64,000 bases of DNA from Smallanthus sonchifolius (Eukaryota; Streptophyta; Magnoliopsida; Asterales; Asteraceae): positions 71,059,001 to 71,123,000 of the forward strand of contig CM042018.1 in NCBI GenBank assembly GCA_023525975.1, read 5' to 3'. How positions within the stretch are numbered: position 1 is the first letter of the stretch; every line of letters starts with the position of its first letter. The position numbers and the translations under genes were made by a program. Below are positions 20,620-31,493 of the stretch, piece after piece. Below the pieces are notes generated by a model. That model did no database searches, was not told the origin of the DNA, and was given only the letters and a program-made list of their open reading frames with translations.

Positions 20620-20764
20620 ATTTCAAAAATATATATTTTTTTAAAAAAAATTCTTTATTCCTTTACTAGTGGGACTTGAACCTATAACTTTCTTAAATCT
20701 TAGTATTTCTAAAAGATTTTTATTTATAATTGGGCCACCAACTCTAATGTCATTTCAAAAATAT
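20620..20764 (-). mobile_element. tRNA-derived SINE upstream of the fibrillin gene (with 13-bp TSD)
   Basis: ATTTCAAAAATAT flanks the element at 20620-20632 and 20752-20764. The 119-bp body read on the minus strand has an A-box-like GTTGGTGGCCCAA, then B box GGTTCAAGTCCCA, then an A-rich tail. Related to the intronic SINE through the block GGGACTTGAAC on the plus strand. It lies about 60 bp upstream of the first possible ATG, so it may fall within the 5' UTR or promoter. Confidence 0.82.
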
Positions 20765-21597
20765 CTAATGTACGTTATTAAAATTCATAATTATGCTTGT
20801 TATTCATGTTTTTAGAGTCGTACCTTAACATTGAACCTATCGTATTATCGCTTAACTAGTCGGATCATTTTTGATAATCAGATGACATCATAACTAATTT
20901 AATAATTTAAAAACATAAAAAACTAAAAAATATTTCAACTTAATTTAAACTTTTGAAGAAAAAAATAAAAAAAATTATATATGTTTTGTTACCCTTTAGA
21001 AATTAAAATAAAAAATTATATATGTTTTTATTACTCTTTAGAAAACTTATTTATAAAAATTATATATGTTTTTGTTACTCTTTAGAAAACTAAAATAAAA
21101 AATTATATATTTTTGTTACTCTTTAGAAAACTAAAATAAAAAATTGTATATGTTTTATTACCCTTTAGAAAACTAAAATAAAAATTTATATATGTTCTTA
21201 TTACTCTTTAGAAAACTAAAATAAAAAATTTTACATTAAAAGGTTTTTTGGAGCCAAGGTTCTCAGTGTCGGTCCTCCTGGATAAGGGTAAGGTTCATCC
21301 TTATTCCACCCACCCTAGACCCTAATACTAGTAGATTTGATACATGTATGGATTTACCAGGTATGTTTGTTTATATATATATATAAACTTAATAAAATAT
21401 GATAGATAGTATGATAATATATTTATATATTTCAATTATTTAACATTAATAAGTTAATACCAAGTGGTTAAAACCTTACTTGTTTAAAAAACTCAAAAAT
21501 ACTTGATTTAAGTTTATCGTTACTAAAATATCCGTTAATTTTTTTTTACATGATTAGAAAATATATCAAAATAATGTATATTTTAGGAAAGATATAG
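20765..21597. other. Intergenic region with a 42-bp AT-rich tandem repeat
   Basis: The core CTTTAGAAAA recurs near 20994, 21036, 21080, 21121, 21163 and 21206, a period of about 42 bp over 20965-21240. A short GC-richer segment follows (21245-21330). No gene is visible. Confidence 0.75.
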
Positions 21598-21974
21598 GGT
21601 CGTTATCTTCAAGAAGTGTAAACATGTCCTTAGATTGAACGATCTAAGTATCAAACAATAAGCAATTGAAATGAATTGAATCAAGAACACAATCTAAATG
21701 AATGGCTAATTGTATTGATTGAAAGTTTGTTACAGAGAAACTTAACAGTTACAAGTTAATAACATTGAACAATACATTGCTATTTATAGACTAGAATACA
21801 ACTAACCGTAACTACCTAACATTCTAGACTCTTCTAGAAGCCAGACTGGCATAACAGACTCAACTAACTCTATAGTTGGTAGTTTCCGGAGTAGCCATCT
21901 ACTGAAGAAACACAATCTGGTCCGAAGAGATTGACTTCTACTACATATGAACAAATTGTTCTTCTGGAGTAGAT
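21598..21974 (-). mobile_element. Fragment of a Copia-type LTR
   Basis: On the minus strand this reads as a short LTR with CTATAAATAG (plus strand around 21779-21789) and a T-rich leader. It is cut at 21974 by the LTR that starts at 21975. No internal sequence is attached, so it is a fragment or remnant solo LTR. Confidence 0.5.
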
Positions 21975-23110
21975 TGTAACATTCATGATTTTCTGGTTTT
22001 ATTTTATTTTGTTTTATACAATAATGACACTTCATTTCAATCCCGTATTTGTTTATACACAATATGACATATTAATTATCATTTTAACGTGTATCAATCC
22101 AAACTTTCAACCTTGCATTTACATATTATTTATCTATTATATATAACACATATATGTATATTTATATATATATATATAAATAAACATTATGTTATAATAG
22201 ATATATATTTAAATAAAACATGTGAGTGTTAACCATGTGATTACATCTTTTATTTTTATCATATATATATGTATTTAATCGTAAATATAATCTAAATACA
22301 TATATATTTGATTATGCTAAATAAACCGTTTGTAATTTTATAAAAATGAAATTTATTCCTCCGTAAATATTTATAATCAAACAAATAATAATTAGACTTT
22401 TATAAATTTTATAAAAACATTTTTTATAAGTAATTAAAATGAATTTAAAACAAATAAAATTGGTCTTGAACCCATTCAAAAGCCTTGAACCCTCTCCGTT
22501 ACAGTTGGACCTCATTTGAACCCCGTCCTTTTGGAATTGAACACTGGAAATCAAATAGGACCAATTTTGACCTTGTAAGGTCAAACCAACCGCAATCGGT
22601 TTCAATTTGCACGAATTCAATGGTGTTAATGCACAAAATCGTGCGTAGACGTTATCCGACCAAATCCAAATGATTATAATGGCTCAATTCAATCGTAATC
22701 AAGAGCATTAATCCCAAATCAAACCTCGTAACCGGCCCTCTTAACTCGAACATCAATGGCACGTTTTGGATGAAATCAATCTATAATACTGAACCTAAAA
22801 CATGCACGACACTCCGTTTGAACCCTCTGAACTCACAATTCCAACTTATCTCATCTCGGGAACACGATCTCAGCCGAAGAACATCAAACCTGCGCTTCGG
22901 TCGTTCTCCCTCATCGCGAAAAACGTTCTAGGTAATTTTCATACCATTATACTCGTCTTGATCCCCTGAACAAAAGCCCCATTGTTTTGATCTCGTACCT
23001 ATGGGTTATCGGGTCAATTTTAGGGCTAGGGTTACGGGATTGTGTAAATGGGGAAGATGATGGGTTGGAGCTGTTTGTTAAATGGTTAATGTACTGATAC
23101 TTATCAAGGC

Positions 23111-23186
23111 TTGATACACAGGTCACTTGGTTAAATCCATTCCCCCATACAAAACCAGTCGCGTGTTCGAACCCACACGCACCACT
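23111..23186 (+). other. tRNA-like module T3 in an LTR
   Basis: A-box-like AGGTCACTTGG at about 23120-23130 and B-box-like GTGTTCGAACCC at 23163-23174, about 33 nt apart, in element sense. It starts 1136 bp into the LTR. Confidence 0.5.
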
Positions 23187-23269
23187 TTTTTGCGCGTTTG
23201 TTAGCATCTAGACCCGACCCCCCTTCTGTGTTCGTTTATAACTTTATGAATCAGTCTTTTAAACACCAT

Positions 23270-23340
23270 CAGACCGTTGGTCTAGTGGTAACACACTTGT
23301 GCCTCACCAAAACCACCCTTGTTCGAGTCCCAGAACCCGT
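23270..23340 (+). other. tRNA-like module T4 in an LTR
   Basis: TTGGTCTAGTGGTAA (A-box match, like the D arm of Gly/Glu/Asp tRNAs) at about 23277-23291 is followed at 23319-23330 by TTGTTCGAGTCC (B box). A T run follows about 10 nt after the module (23341-23345), a possible Pol III stop. This is the best A box of the set. Confidence 0.6.
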
Positions 23341-24352
23341 TTTTATTCATAAAATCGTTTTTCAACATTAAATTCATTTATAAAAATTATTTTATAAAAC
23401 TTTAAAAACTCAGAACCATCCGTATAATTTAAATTGATAAAATTTTAAGTGAAACCATTTTATTATTATTCTTAGGATAAAAACCTAATTTAATTTATTT
23501 GATATAATTATTTTTAACAAATTATTTATCTAAAACCCTTGGTTTATAAATTATAATTAGAATATAATTATGACCATTTTTATAAAACCCATTCACCATG
23601 CAAAGATTTATACAATCTTTTATACAATTTATTTTTATTATATAAAAACATTTAAAGCACATTTTATACACTTAATTAATAATTAATTAGGGTTTAATTA
23701 TTAATTAATTAGAACATTATTTTTATACTTTAAAATTTTGGTTTAATTACTAATTAATTAAATCATTATTTTTTTTACACATGTTTCATGAGAAATCAAA
23801 CTAAATAAATAAAAAGGTATTATTTATTTATTTATTTATTTATATAGTTAATTACTTATTTTATTCAACTAATTATTATTCAATTATTTATTTATTTATT
23901 AAATTATGCATTTACAAACAAAAGAAAACCATGTATTTATTTATTCACCCATTTATTTTACAAACAAGAGGACACAAATTATTTATATATTTATTTATTT
24001 ATTTACAAACAAATGAAATTATACCATGTTACATGTGAATTATACACAATAATTTGAAACAATTTGTAGAGTCAAAACCTATGTATGCCCACCAACTACT
24101 TTTAGTTGACCTTGTTTTCATCATGTTTCAGGTGCATAATGTGTGAGACTTCATGAAATTTGCTTCACTTAGGATTGAGACCTAGTATGAATAATAAATT
24201 GAACTCCTGGTGTATGTCGTTTTGAATGTTTGTTTGAACTTATGTATGAAATCTTGGTTTATTAATTTATATGAAATTTAGTGTAATCATGTGCTTATGA
24301 ACAGTCTTCATGTCCCGCCTCGACGTATTCCGTCGTCGGTTGGGGTGTGACA

Positions 24353-24484
24353 GATTGGTATCAGAGTCATGGTTACTAGGAATTAGGTTATTAGAAACCA
24401 ATAACCTAGTCTATAGCCTTAGGATGTCCCTTGTGTGATTATCCTATATGTCATCTTATGTGTTATATTGCATGTTACAATACG
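24353..24484 (+). other. PBS and residual internal leader of a Gypsy element
   Basis: TGGTATCAGAG at 24356 is the tRNA-Met PBS. About 120 bp of leader follows, resembling the leader of LARD-1 on the minus strand (around 13445-13514), then it is interrupted by the Athila-type LTR. Confidence 0.75.
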
Positions 24485-24682
24485 TGTTGATGTAGTGCAA
24501 AGCACACATATTTATTTCATTGTTTTAGTGCGTTTTTAGATAGTTTTGAGTCAGTTTTAGTTTGTTTTGAGTCCTTGTTGTATTTTTAGGTGCTCGTGTG
24601 AATTACAAATCAAATCCTGAAGAAACCGAGCATGAGTGGAAGCCCAAGAAATAAAAGTTAAAAAGTTGGAATTTTACTCCTT

Positions 24683-24805
24683 CGCGGTACGCGAAGAAGA
24701 GGAACAAGAGTCTCGCGGTACGCGAGGAAAACCAAATTCGTGCCCCACTAGTTTGCCCCTCGCGGTATGCGAGGGGCTGGCCATATTCTCTCGCGGTACG
24801 CGAGA
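24683..24805 (+). repeat. Four CTCGCGGTACGCGAG-type dyads in the Athila-type LTR
   Basis: Copies begin near 24684, 24711, 24756 and 24790. The best are perfect palindromes with a 3-base centre. They are the most CpG-dense part of the LTR, although the PBS of the same element has lost its CpGs. Confidence 0.85.
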
Positions 24806-26096
24806 GGCCCGTTAATCCGCAAAAAGCCTAAATTTGAGAATTAAAAGAATTGTAATGCTATTAGGTCAGGGTTCGACATTCAGCCGTCTACAGAGAATAT
24901 TGAGGCGATTTTGGGAGTTTTGAGAGTGATTGAAGTACAAAGATTGATGCTTTGGATCCGAGATCATTAGTATTAGCGTATTCAATTTCCAAGATTACAT
25001 CTTTTGTCTTTGATTGTTTGTGTTGAACCATGTTTCTGTCTTTTACTTATGTTATAGATGTTTTAAGTATGATACTAGGCTAAACATTGATACTGCCTAG
25101 GTTTGTGATGATTACTTTGTTAAAATTATGATTTTTATCGGCTTTTGGATTCGTATGATGATTTAATGATTTTGTAAACAATCTTGGTTTAATAATTGTG
25201 ATGATTATGCATGTTTAGTATCTGATGTATGATTAATTATAGTTCCGTATGCTATTTGTGAATGTCTTTCATTTTGGATAGCGTATCTAGATAATAGACT
25301 GTGTGTTTGTGATTGATTGTGTGGTTTGCTAGACGTAGTATTCCATAGGAATTGTGATTGAGAGTTAATTAGATCTGAGTGTTCATCTTATCTCAATAAC
25401 CGAAAGGTGAGAGACAATTGGTTAGTCTTCGTTATTAGGATTCCGAGTATGGATTGTCTGAGAGGAGGTTCCCTTAGGTTTCTAGTGATTGTGGCTAGTC
25501 CGTGTCATAGTTGTTGATCTGAGATTACCCCGTGCATCTTTGATGTATTGTGGACAGTGAGACTGAGAGGTGATCTGTCTATTGGGTATATTATCATTGT
25601 TGGAGAGACTGAAAGGTAATCCGACTATTTGGTGAGCGTTATGCATATTTAGGTTTTCCTTGTTGGTGACACCCTGAGAGTGATTAGGGATCCACTAGGT
25701 TGTCTTTAGTTGTTCTCCTTAGAAAACCAGTCCATCATTATTTCCATAACCGGTAGAAGTCTGAGCTTTGCAAGTAGGATTCCGACCTAGGTAGTGTTCT
25801 TCCCATTCCTGATATTCCCGAGTTCCTGTTCTGATAGTTAGAGTCGTTCATTAGTTTTCTCTTGATTTATTTAGTTTAAACAGTAGTGTAGAAAACCCCT
25901 AAAACCAAATATCTTTAGTTCGAGCCAGAGTTTACTTTAGTTATTCAGTGTCTCTGGGGTTTATTAATCCGGTTTACCATTAAGCTGTGCTACACTCGAT
26001 AGGTTCAATTGCCTGTCAGTGCGGTCTAGTTCATAGGTATTCCATTTATTACTTAGGTGTCTAGATTAGGTTTTTATTAGTATTTTTGTAGACCGT

Positions 26097-29000
26097 TGTA
26101 AGGCCCCAAACACGGGAGGCCTCACGTGTTAGATTTACTCATAAACAAACAGTTCTTAAACTTGAATATCAAATAACGCACCGGAAAACTTCAATTAAAC
26201 ATAACAGTAACATTGTCAAACATGTGGAAGCGTAACATTGTCTAAAACATTCATTACATAACATAAACATAACATAACAGGATGCCAGACTTCGTAGATC
26301 GACCGGGTAACTCTTCATCGCTCGCCAAGCATCACCGTCCATCCGTACATGTCCTTAACCTGAATGTGCATACTAAAAGTCCGCTACGCTGGTGAGTTCT
26401 AGCTTTACGTAAAATCTTAACATAAATATTTTGCAAAAAACACAATATACATTTATTTAACAAAAGCGTACGTAAAACATGCAATAACTTAATATCAAAA
26501 CATCGTAACATAGCATCATAACATAAATCAACAAGAACCGAATCTGCGCCTTTTCGTAACCATCAATTCCAAACATCGTGGGTTGGCGGAGAAACCCCGA
26601 GGCACGCCACCACTAGGCCCTTCAACACCAACCAGTACCTTAGGCACTATTTCCCTACAAGGAACAGTACCTTCCATTGGGATCCTGGTAATCCCATGGG
26701 TGATCGTCGTCACCCCATCATCAACCAGTTGTACAATCGTTAGCCAGCCACAAAGCCCCCCCCCCCACGTTAGGGTAAGGCCAATACATACATACATACA
26801 TACCCTAGATCCGGTAGGAACTCGTGGCAGATTCGTTCATTTGTGAGTTTCATTAAACCTTTACCACATTTTAGTTAAAGCCTTCGTACGTTTTATTAAA
26901 CAATGTATCATTCGTAAACCTTTCATAAACATCAATTGGCAAAACATTTCATAAACATCATCCTTCGTAAACATCATTTGTAAACATCATTTCATAAAAC
27001 TTCATTTCGTAAGTATGCACACCAGCCCAAAATGGTTATTAAAACATTAAAAGAAGGGCTCTAGAACTCACCTGACATGCTAGCCTCAATTGATCTCTAC
27101 GGCTCAAATTACATCCCGCACAATCTGGATAAATCATTCGTGTAAGTTAAGGTAACTAACCTAGCCGACACCAGACGTTTCTATCCTTAGAGTTTGGCGA
27201 ACTTGGGCAAGTTCTCCACTCATGGCTTAAGCAAACATAGTAAGTTCGCAACTTAGGTTTAGCGAACATAAGGTTAAGTTCGCCACTTTGACTTAGGCGA
27301 ACATAGTTAAGTTCGCCTCCTTTACATTAGGCGAACATGTTAAGTTCGTCATCCTTGCTTTAGGTGAACATGCTAAGTTCACCTGAACTGATTCTTTTCC
27401 CCAAAACAACCCAACCCATAATGAGGACGTCTAGGTAAAATACACTTCTTTAATTCTAACAAAAATCGGACGGAGTCCTGTTTGTTTTTGTTTTAAACCT
27501 GACAATTCCAATTGTCTATTTCCATCTCAAATCAATCAACAATTATTCATAATCAACCGAGCTTTAGCTATTAGCATCGATGACATTAATTTCCATTATT
27601 TTTAACAAGTGACTCTTATATAAAAATAATTAACCTTTTGTCGATTATGGTTTCATCAAAATATAAACTCTATACGTCCTTCTTGAACACGGTATTCTTG
27701 ACCCGAGCCAATAATAAGAATAATTAATATTCCACGAGTTAGAAGGAATGTACCTCCACGACGCGGCGTCTAAAATACGAACCGGTACCGTACCCGTAAC
27801 TCAACCATACGGACTACGAATCGAGTGATTCGAAAGTCCACGAACTCGTCTTGACGCGATGGTTACCATGAGATGGGACTCGTTGTTGTTGATCCTCATC
27901 ATGCTCTTACCATCCTTTCGCCATCAACCGTTATTAACCCCGTCCTCACCAAAGCATCGTGAACCACCATGAAACATCACGTAACTACTAATCACCATTG
28001 TCACCACCGTTAAGCTTATACAACCACCATTGTTACCACCGTTAACCTTAATCAGCCATAACATCCTTTTAACAACCACCATGAGGCTGCCATCAACCCG
28101 TATCTCCATTCTCGTAGACCCATCATTCTCGTCGTCATCCCGTACTAACACCGTCACGGCCTGTCGTCACCTTCTTCCATACCCGCGAGCCATCCAACAC
28201 CTCCCTTAGGTCCATGCCACCACCACCCTCAACCTGTTAAGAACCACTTCTCTCATCCGACCATCGCTGCCACCATCTTTCCCTCCCAATACGCCACCGT
28301 TAAACCCATCATCTCCTCCACCGAACCGCTCTAAAACCGCTAGGACACTAGGCTGCCATAACATCACCACTTCTTCTTTGAGAACATAACCATCATCATA
28401 ACCTGTTTATCATGAACCACCATGAAGCTGAAGCTCACCATAATACCTGTTCAATTACTACCTCAAGAGCTCACGGAAGACCAAGGAAGCTTCGATCAGA
28501 ATGTGGTTGCAAGCACCTGCGCAACCCGCTATCGTTTCTGCCGTGAAACCCGTTAACCCCCATCATCGTGAGGCTTATCTCCATTGCTGACCTCTAGCCA
28601 TGACAACTACCACAGGGTTGTTTGACGTGAACCACATTCACCATCATCTCCACCATGAGACGTGTACGACCACCACCATCTCCATTGTGAAACCCGTACA
28701 TCTGGCGCGTCTGAACCTACACCACCAACTCCCTCTCTTACTTACATGATTCTGGCTTGACAGTGACATCCCTGAGGTTGCTCTGGTCCAGAACTCTATG
28801 AAACGAGCAATAATCGCGGGCTGGGGGTTGGGTTAGGGTTGATCGGAGGTGGGGTGTTTGTTACTTGCGGACCGACGAAATTGCAGGGAAATGAATTTCA
28901 AATGAGGGAGGGTGGCGGCTGATACTATGATAGATGAAGTAGGTCATTTAGGTTAAACAATCTTTTTTTTTTCATTTTCCCCCTTTTAGTTTTGAATAAA

Positions 29001-29133
29001 TGACATTTTCAGCCCATATAATAAGTTGTATGAACTTTCTTTGATACTCCCCATATCCTAGTGTTTTCGTTTTAACAACTTTAGTCTTATATGAATTCTC
29101 CTATTTAAATAGTTATGAATTTGGGATGTTACA
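26097..29133 (-). repeat. LARD-2 3' LTR (element sense)
   Basis: 3037 bp. It includes a cluster of AAGTTCGC half sites and dyads at 27187-27390, a C homopolymer near 26757, CATA microsatellite near 26790, and a long low-complexity ACC/CAT-rich region around 27960-28700 that produces spurious reading frames. No tRNA-like module was found. Confidence 0.87.
27187..27390. repeat. AAGTTCGC dyad cluster in the LARD-2 3' LTR
   Basis: Six or so imperfect dyads of the form GGCGAACATnnTAAGTTCGCC arms, spaced about 30-35 bp. They share the arm sequence with Copia-1 and Copia-3 LTR dyads although the element families are unrelated. The matching cluster in the other LTR is at 32645-32850. Confidence 0.85.
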
Positions 29134-29584
29134 AGTCTATCCCCCTTATAAGAATTTCACCCTCGAAATTCGGTCCTTCACATAATATGATTTCAACCTC
29201 GCATCTCTTACTAGGTAGACTCTCAGGTTCCTTCAAACCAATCATGACCTGCATCATTTGAAACCCGAACACTCACTATCAGATGCACATGGGACGTAGT
29301 TAGGGTTTCTACCATCTCTTGGAATGAACATATGCCACTACTAGCTCTTTTATCTTCACAACAAGCATCACTTGATGTTGTCTCGAATAGCTTCATCTAT
29401 TTGGCTCTCATTCGTGTTTCACGAGTGTGACTTAACTCGAATCCACCGAAAACTCCAATGCAATAATTCATTTCCTCGTTAAGTTTGTCTACTCTCTAGA
29501 CGGTTACTATCGATCATCTCTCGACTGTTTGGGTTATTGTGTATAACTCATAAGCTATACATGGTGCATTCGTCATTGAAGGAC

Positions 29585-29775
29585 CATACCATGTTGTTCT
29601 CGAATGAATCATACCATCCTGTTCCCGAATGAATCCTACTATAAAGTTTCCGAAGGTACCGTACGGTCTTGTTCCTGAAGGAACCACATCGTCTCGTTCC
29701 CGAAGGAACCATGCCGTTTCATTCCAGAAGGAACCATATCATTTTGTTCATGAAGGAACCAAATGAAGCATTACT
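29585..29775. repeat. 25-bp minisatellite around a GTTCC...GGAAC dyad (LARD-2)
   Basis: Diverged tandem units of about 25 bp, each with GTTCCCGAAGGAACC or close variants. The clearer array is in LARD-3 at 47095-47370. Confidence 0.82.
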
Positions 29776-30943
29776 CTATCATATTCAAACTTGTCGGGAA
29801 AGTATTCATTCGGACGGAACGCTAGTCACTTGACCTTCACACACATACATTCATAAAACACGACTTTCATTTGGTTTTACTTTATAACATATCTGTCAGG
29901 GTTTTACATTTCACATCGTCGGTTTATTGAGCACCATTCTTCCTTCATATTATTGATTGGTCTAAGGGATTGGCATCCCATCGGACTGGCAATATACATT
30001 ATTTAGCCTCTCATGTCCGTTAGCCTTTTCTGTATGCAATTCTTCTATAGTCACCTTCGTTGGTCTTATTACGGATAAATGACACGTGCGGTGACACTTG
30101 TACTTTCATTTCCTTTCTAGTTTCAGTGGGTCCCTTATCGGCTTTCCAATTGTAACAACCCTCGCGGTTATTGATTAGACTTAGCCATAGTAGAGCGTTC
30201 TCTGAGTCATCTTGAATTTCCTCTTAGTGCCCATGCCTTACTTCACATTGTTGGTCAAAGATTGTCCTTCACATTCATTCTGAACAAACAATCCTTGGGT
30301 CGGATCTGGTTTCATTTGGTTTTACACGCTCTAATTAACATCGCGGTTCCCGTTGCTTGTTGTTGGTATATCTGTCTTCTCCTTTCAGGAGGTACTCATA
30401 TTAGTTGTCTGGGATCATCTTCTACATTGTGAGATGTCATTTGTGCATTCGTGCACTCATATATTCTTTAGACATACACTTGTGTGGTTATTCCTTCATA
30501 CTTATGCATACTTCGATAGTAGACCGATTTTTATTCATCAAAACGTGTTTGTGCTAAGCGTAGTCCACACTAGCTCCTTGGCATTCTTCATATGTATGCT
30601 CGTCTGTATTGGGTAAGGTCGAAGTTTCACTCCTCATCTTGTCTATGGCTCGTACTTGCCGACATCATTCACCTTTGTAAAGTACACCATCTTCGTCACT
30701 GCTACTATCACCAATTGGTGTTCCTAAATTTCGTAAATCGTTACTCGGGTGACTAGTTTCTTTTAGTCATAGTTGAGTAGTTGGATCAACTCTGATATAT
30801 AAGCATTAATCGACACCATAAGATTCGCTATCATGCACGTGCACCTGTAAATTCACAATTTCACGGATCCGAACGAAATTGCCAATTTACCTTACTCGAG
30901 CATTCTAGTTCCTCTTATAACATTTCATAATACTCGCATCTCT

Positions 30944-31171
30944 TCAAAGTTGAGATCTTGTCCCGGTATTCTTCTCGACACCTCTTACCACTTCTGCGCT
31001 AAGTCCACAAAACAGATGACAACTCGGAACACACTCGTACGGCCTCATGCACACTACCTTTAGGTTTTGCATGAACACTTTCCTCTTTACTATAAACTTG
31101 GTGGGCGGGCATCCTACTGTGTCGTCCGGTACGACCCTCCCACCATGCCTTCCGCCTCTTCTTCTGGCCAT
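30944..31171 (-). CDS. Small conserved frame near the LARD-2 PBS (unknown)
   Basis: 75 codons starting MARRRGGRHGG, Arg-rich at the N terminus, then a Cys-containing segment (YECVPSCHLFCGLS). LARD-3 has a recognisable counterpart at 48551-48751 with the same segment (YECVPSCHLMCGLS), though the start differs. It lies about 0.3 kb downstream of the PBS. It may be the eroded start of a gag-like protein or simply conserved leader sequence read as codons. No family is assigned. Confidence 0.3.
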   Translation of the reverse strand: MARRRGGRHGGRVVPDDTVGCPPTKFIVKRKVFMQNLKVVCMRPYECVPSCHLFCGLSAEVVRGVEKNTGTRSQL

Positions 31172-31478
31172 ATCGTTGTATAAGATGAGGAACCCGATGT
31201 CATCACGCTAATTAACAAATAGAATTCAACAAGTATTGTAAGATGTTAATATACACTAGCCATCTGCAATTAACCATTACACTACCTTTTGACTTCTATT
31301 TGACCACCTTTATGATTCCATTAGAACACAAGTCTTAACCTAACACTTCTAAGGCATACTATTCATACACTACTTCCATACCTGATGTTGTGGCTCGAGT
31401 TACCCGTACTAGCATCCGCTCTCGGTCCCATTCACAGTTTAAGTTTAGACTGGGAGTGTCCAAATCTCTCAAACTATT

Positions 31479-31490
31479 GCTCTGATACCA
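31479..31490 (-). other. LARD-2 primer-binding site (tRNA-Met)
   Basis: The minus strand reads TGGTATCAGAGC three bases after the LTR end. Same primer class as LARD-1. Confidence 0.9.
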
Positions 31491-31493
31491 ACT

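Larger units (their letters stand above)
21975..24352 (+). repeat. Gypsy-type 5' LTR (TGTAACATTC...GGTGTGACA)
   Basis: 2378 bp with TG/CA ends, directly followed by a tRNA-Met PBS at 24356-24366, so it is a 5' LTR on the plus strand. It contains two sense-oriented tRNA-like modules (23111-23186, 23270-23340) and long TTTA microsatellite runs around 23815-24005. Only about 130 bp of internal sequence (24353-24484) survives before the Athila-type LTR. The end sequence and PBS suggest the Tekay-like family that also produced LARD-1. Confidence 0.82.
29134..31478 (-). other. LARD-2 internal region
   Basis: No intact gene family is recognised. Near the 3' LTR (element sense) at about 29585-29775 is an array of about 25-bp units around the dyad GTTCCnGAAGGAAC. 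Near the PBS end a small frame (30944-31171) is conserved with LARD-3. Confidence 0.75.

Noticed and set aside
23815..24005. Telomere-like or satellite array
   Set aside because: The TTTA-type runs are a simple microsatellite within an LTR and do not match the plant telomere repeat.
26528..26846. Overlapping frames of about 88 codons on both strands
   Set aside because: Low-complexity and homopolymer-containing LTR sequence of LARD-2; open on both strands, no family.
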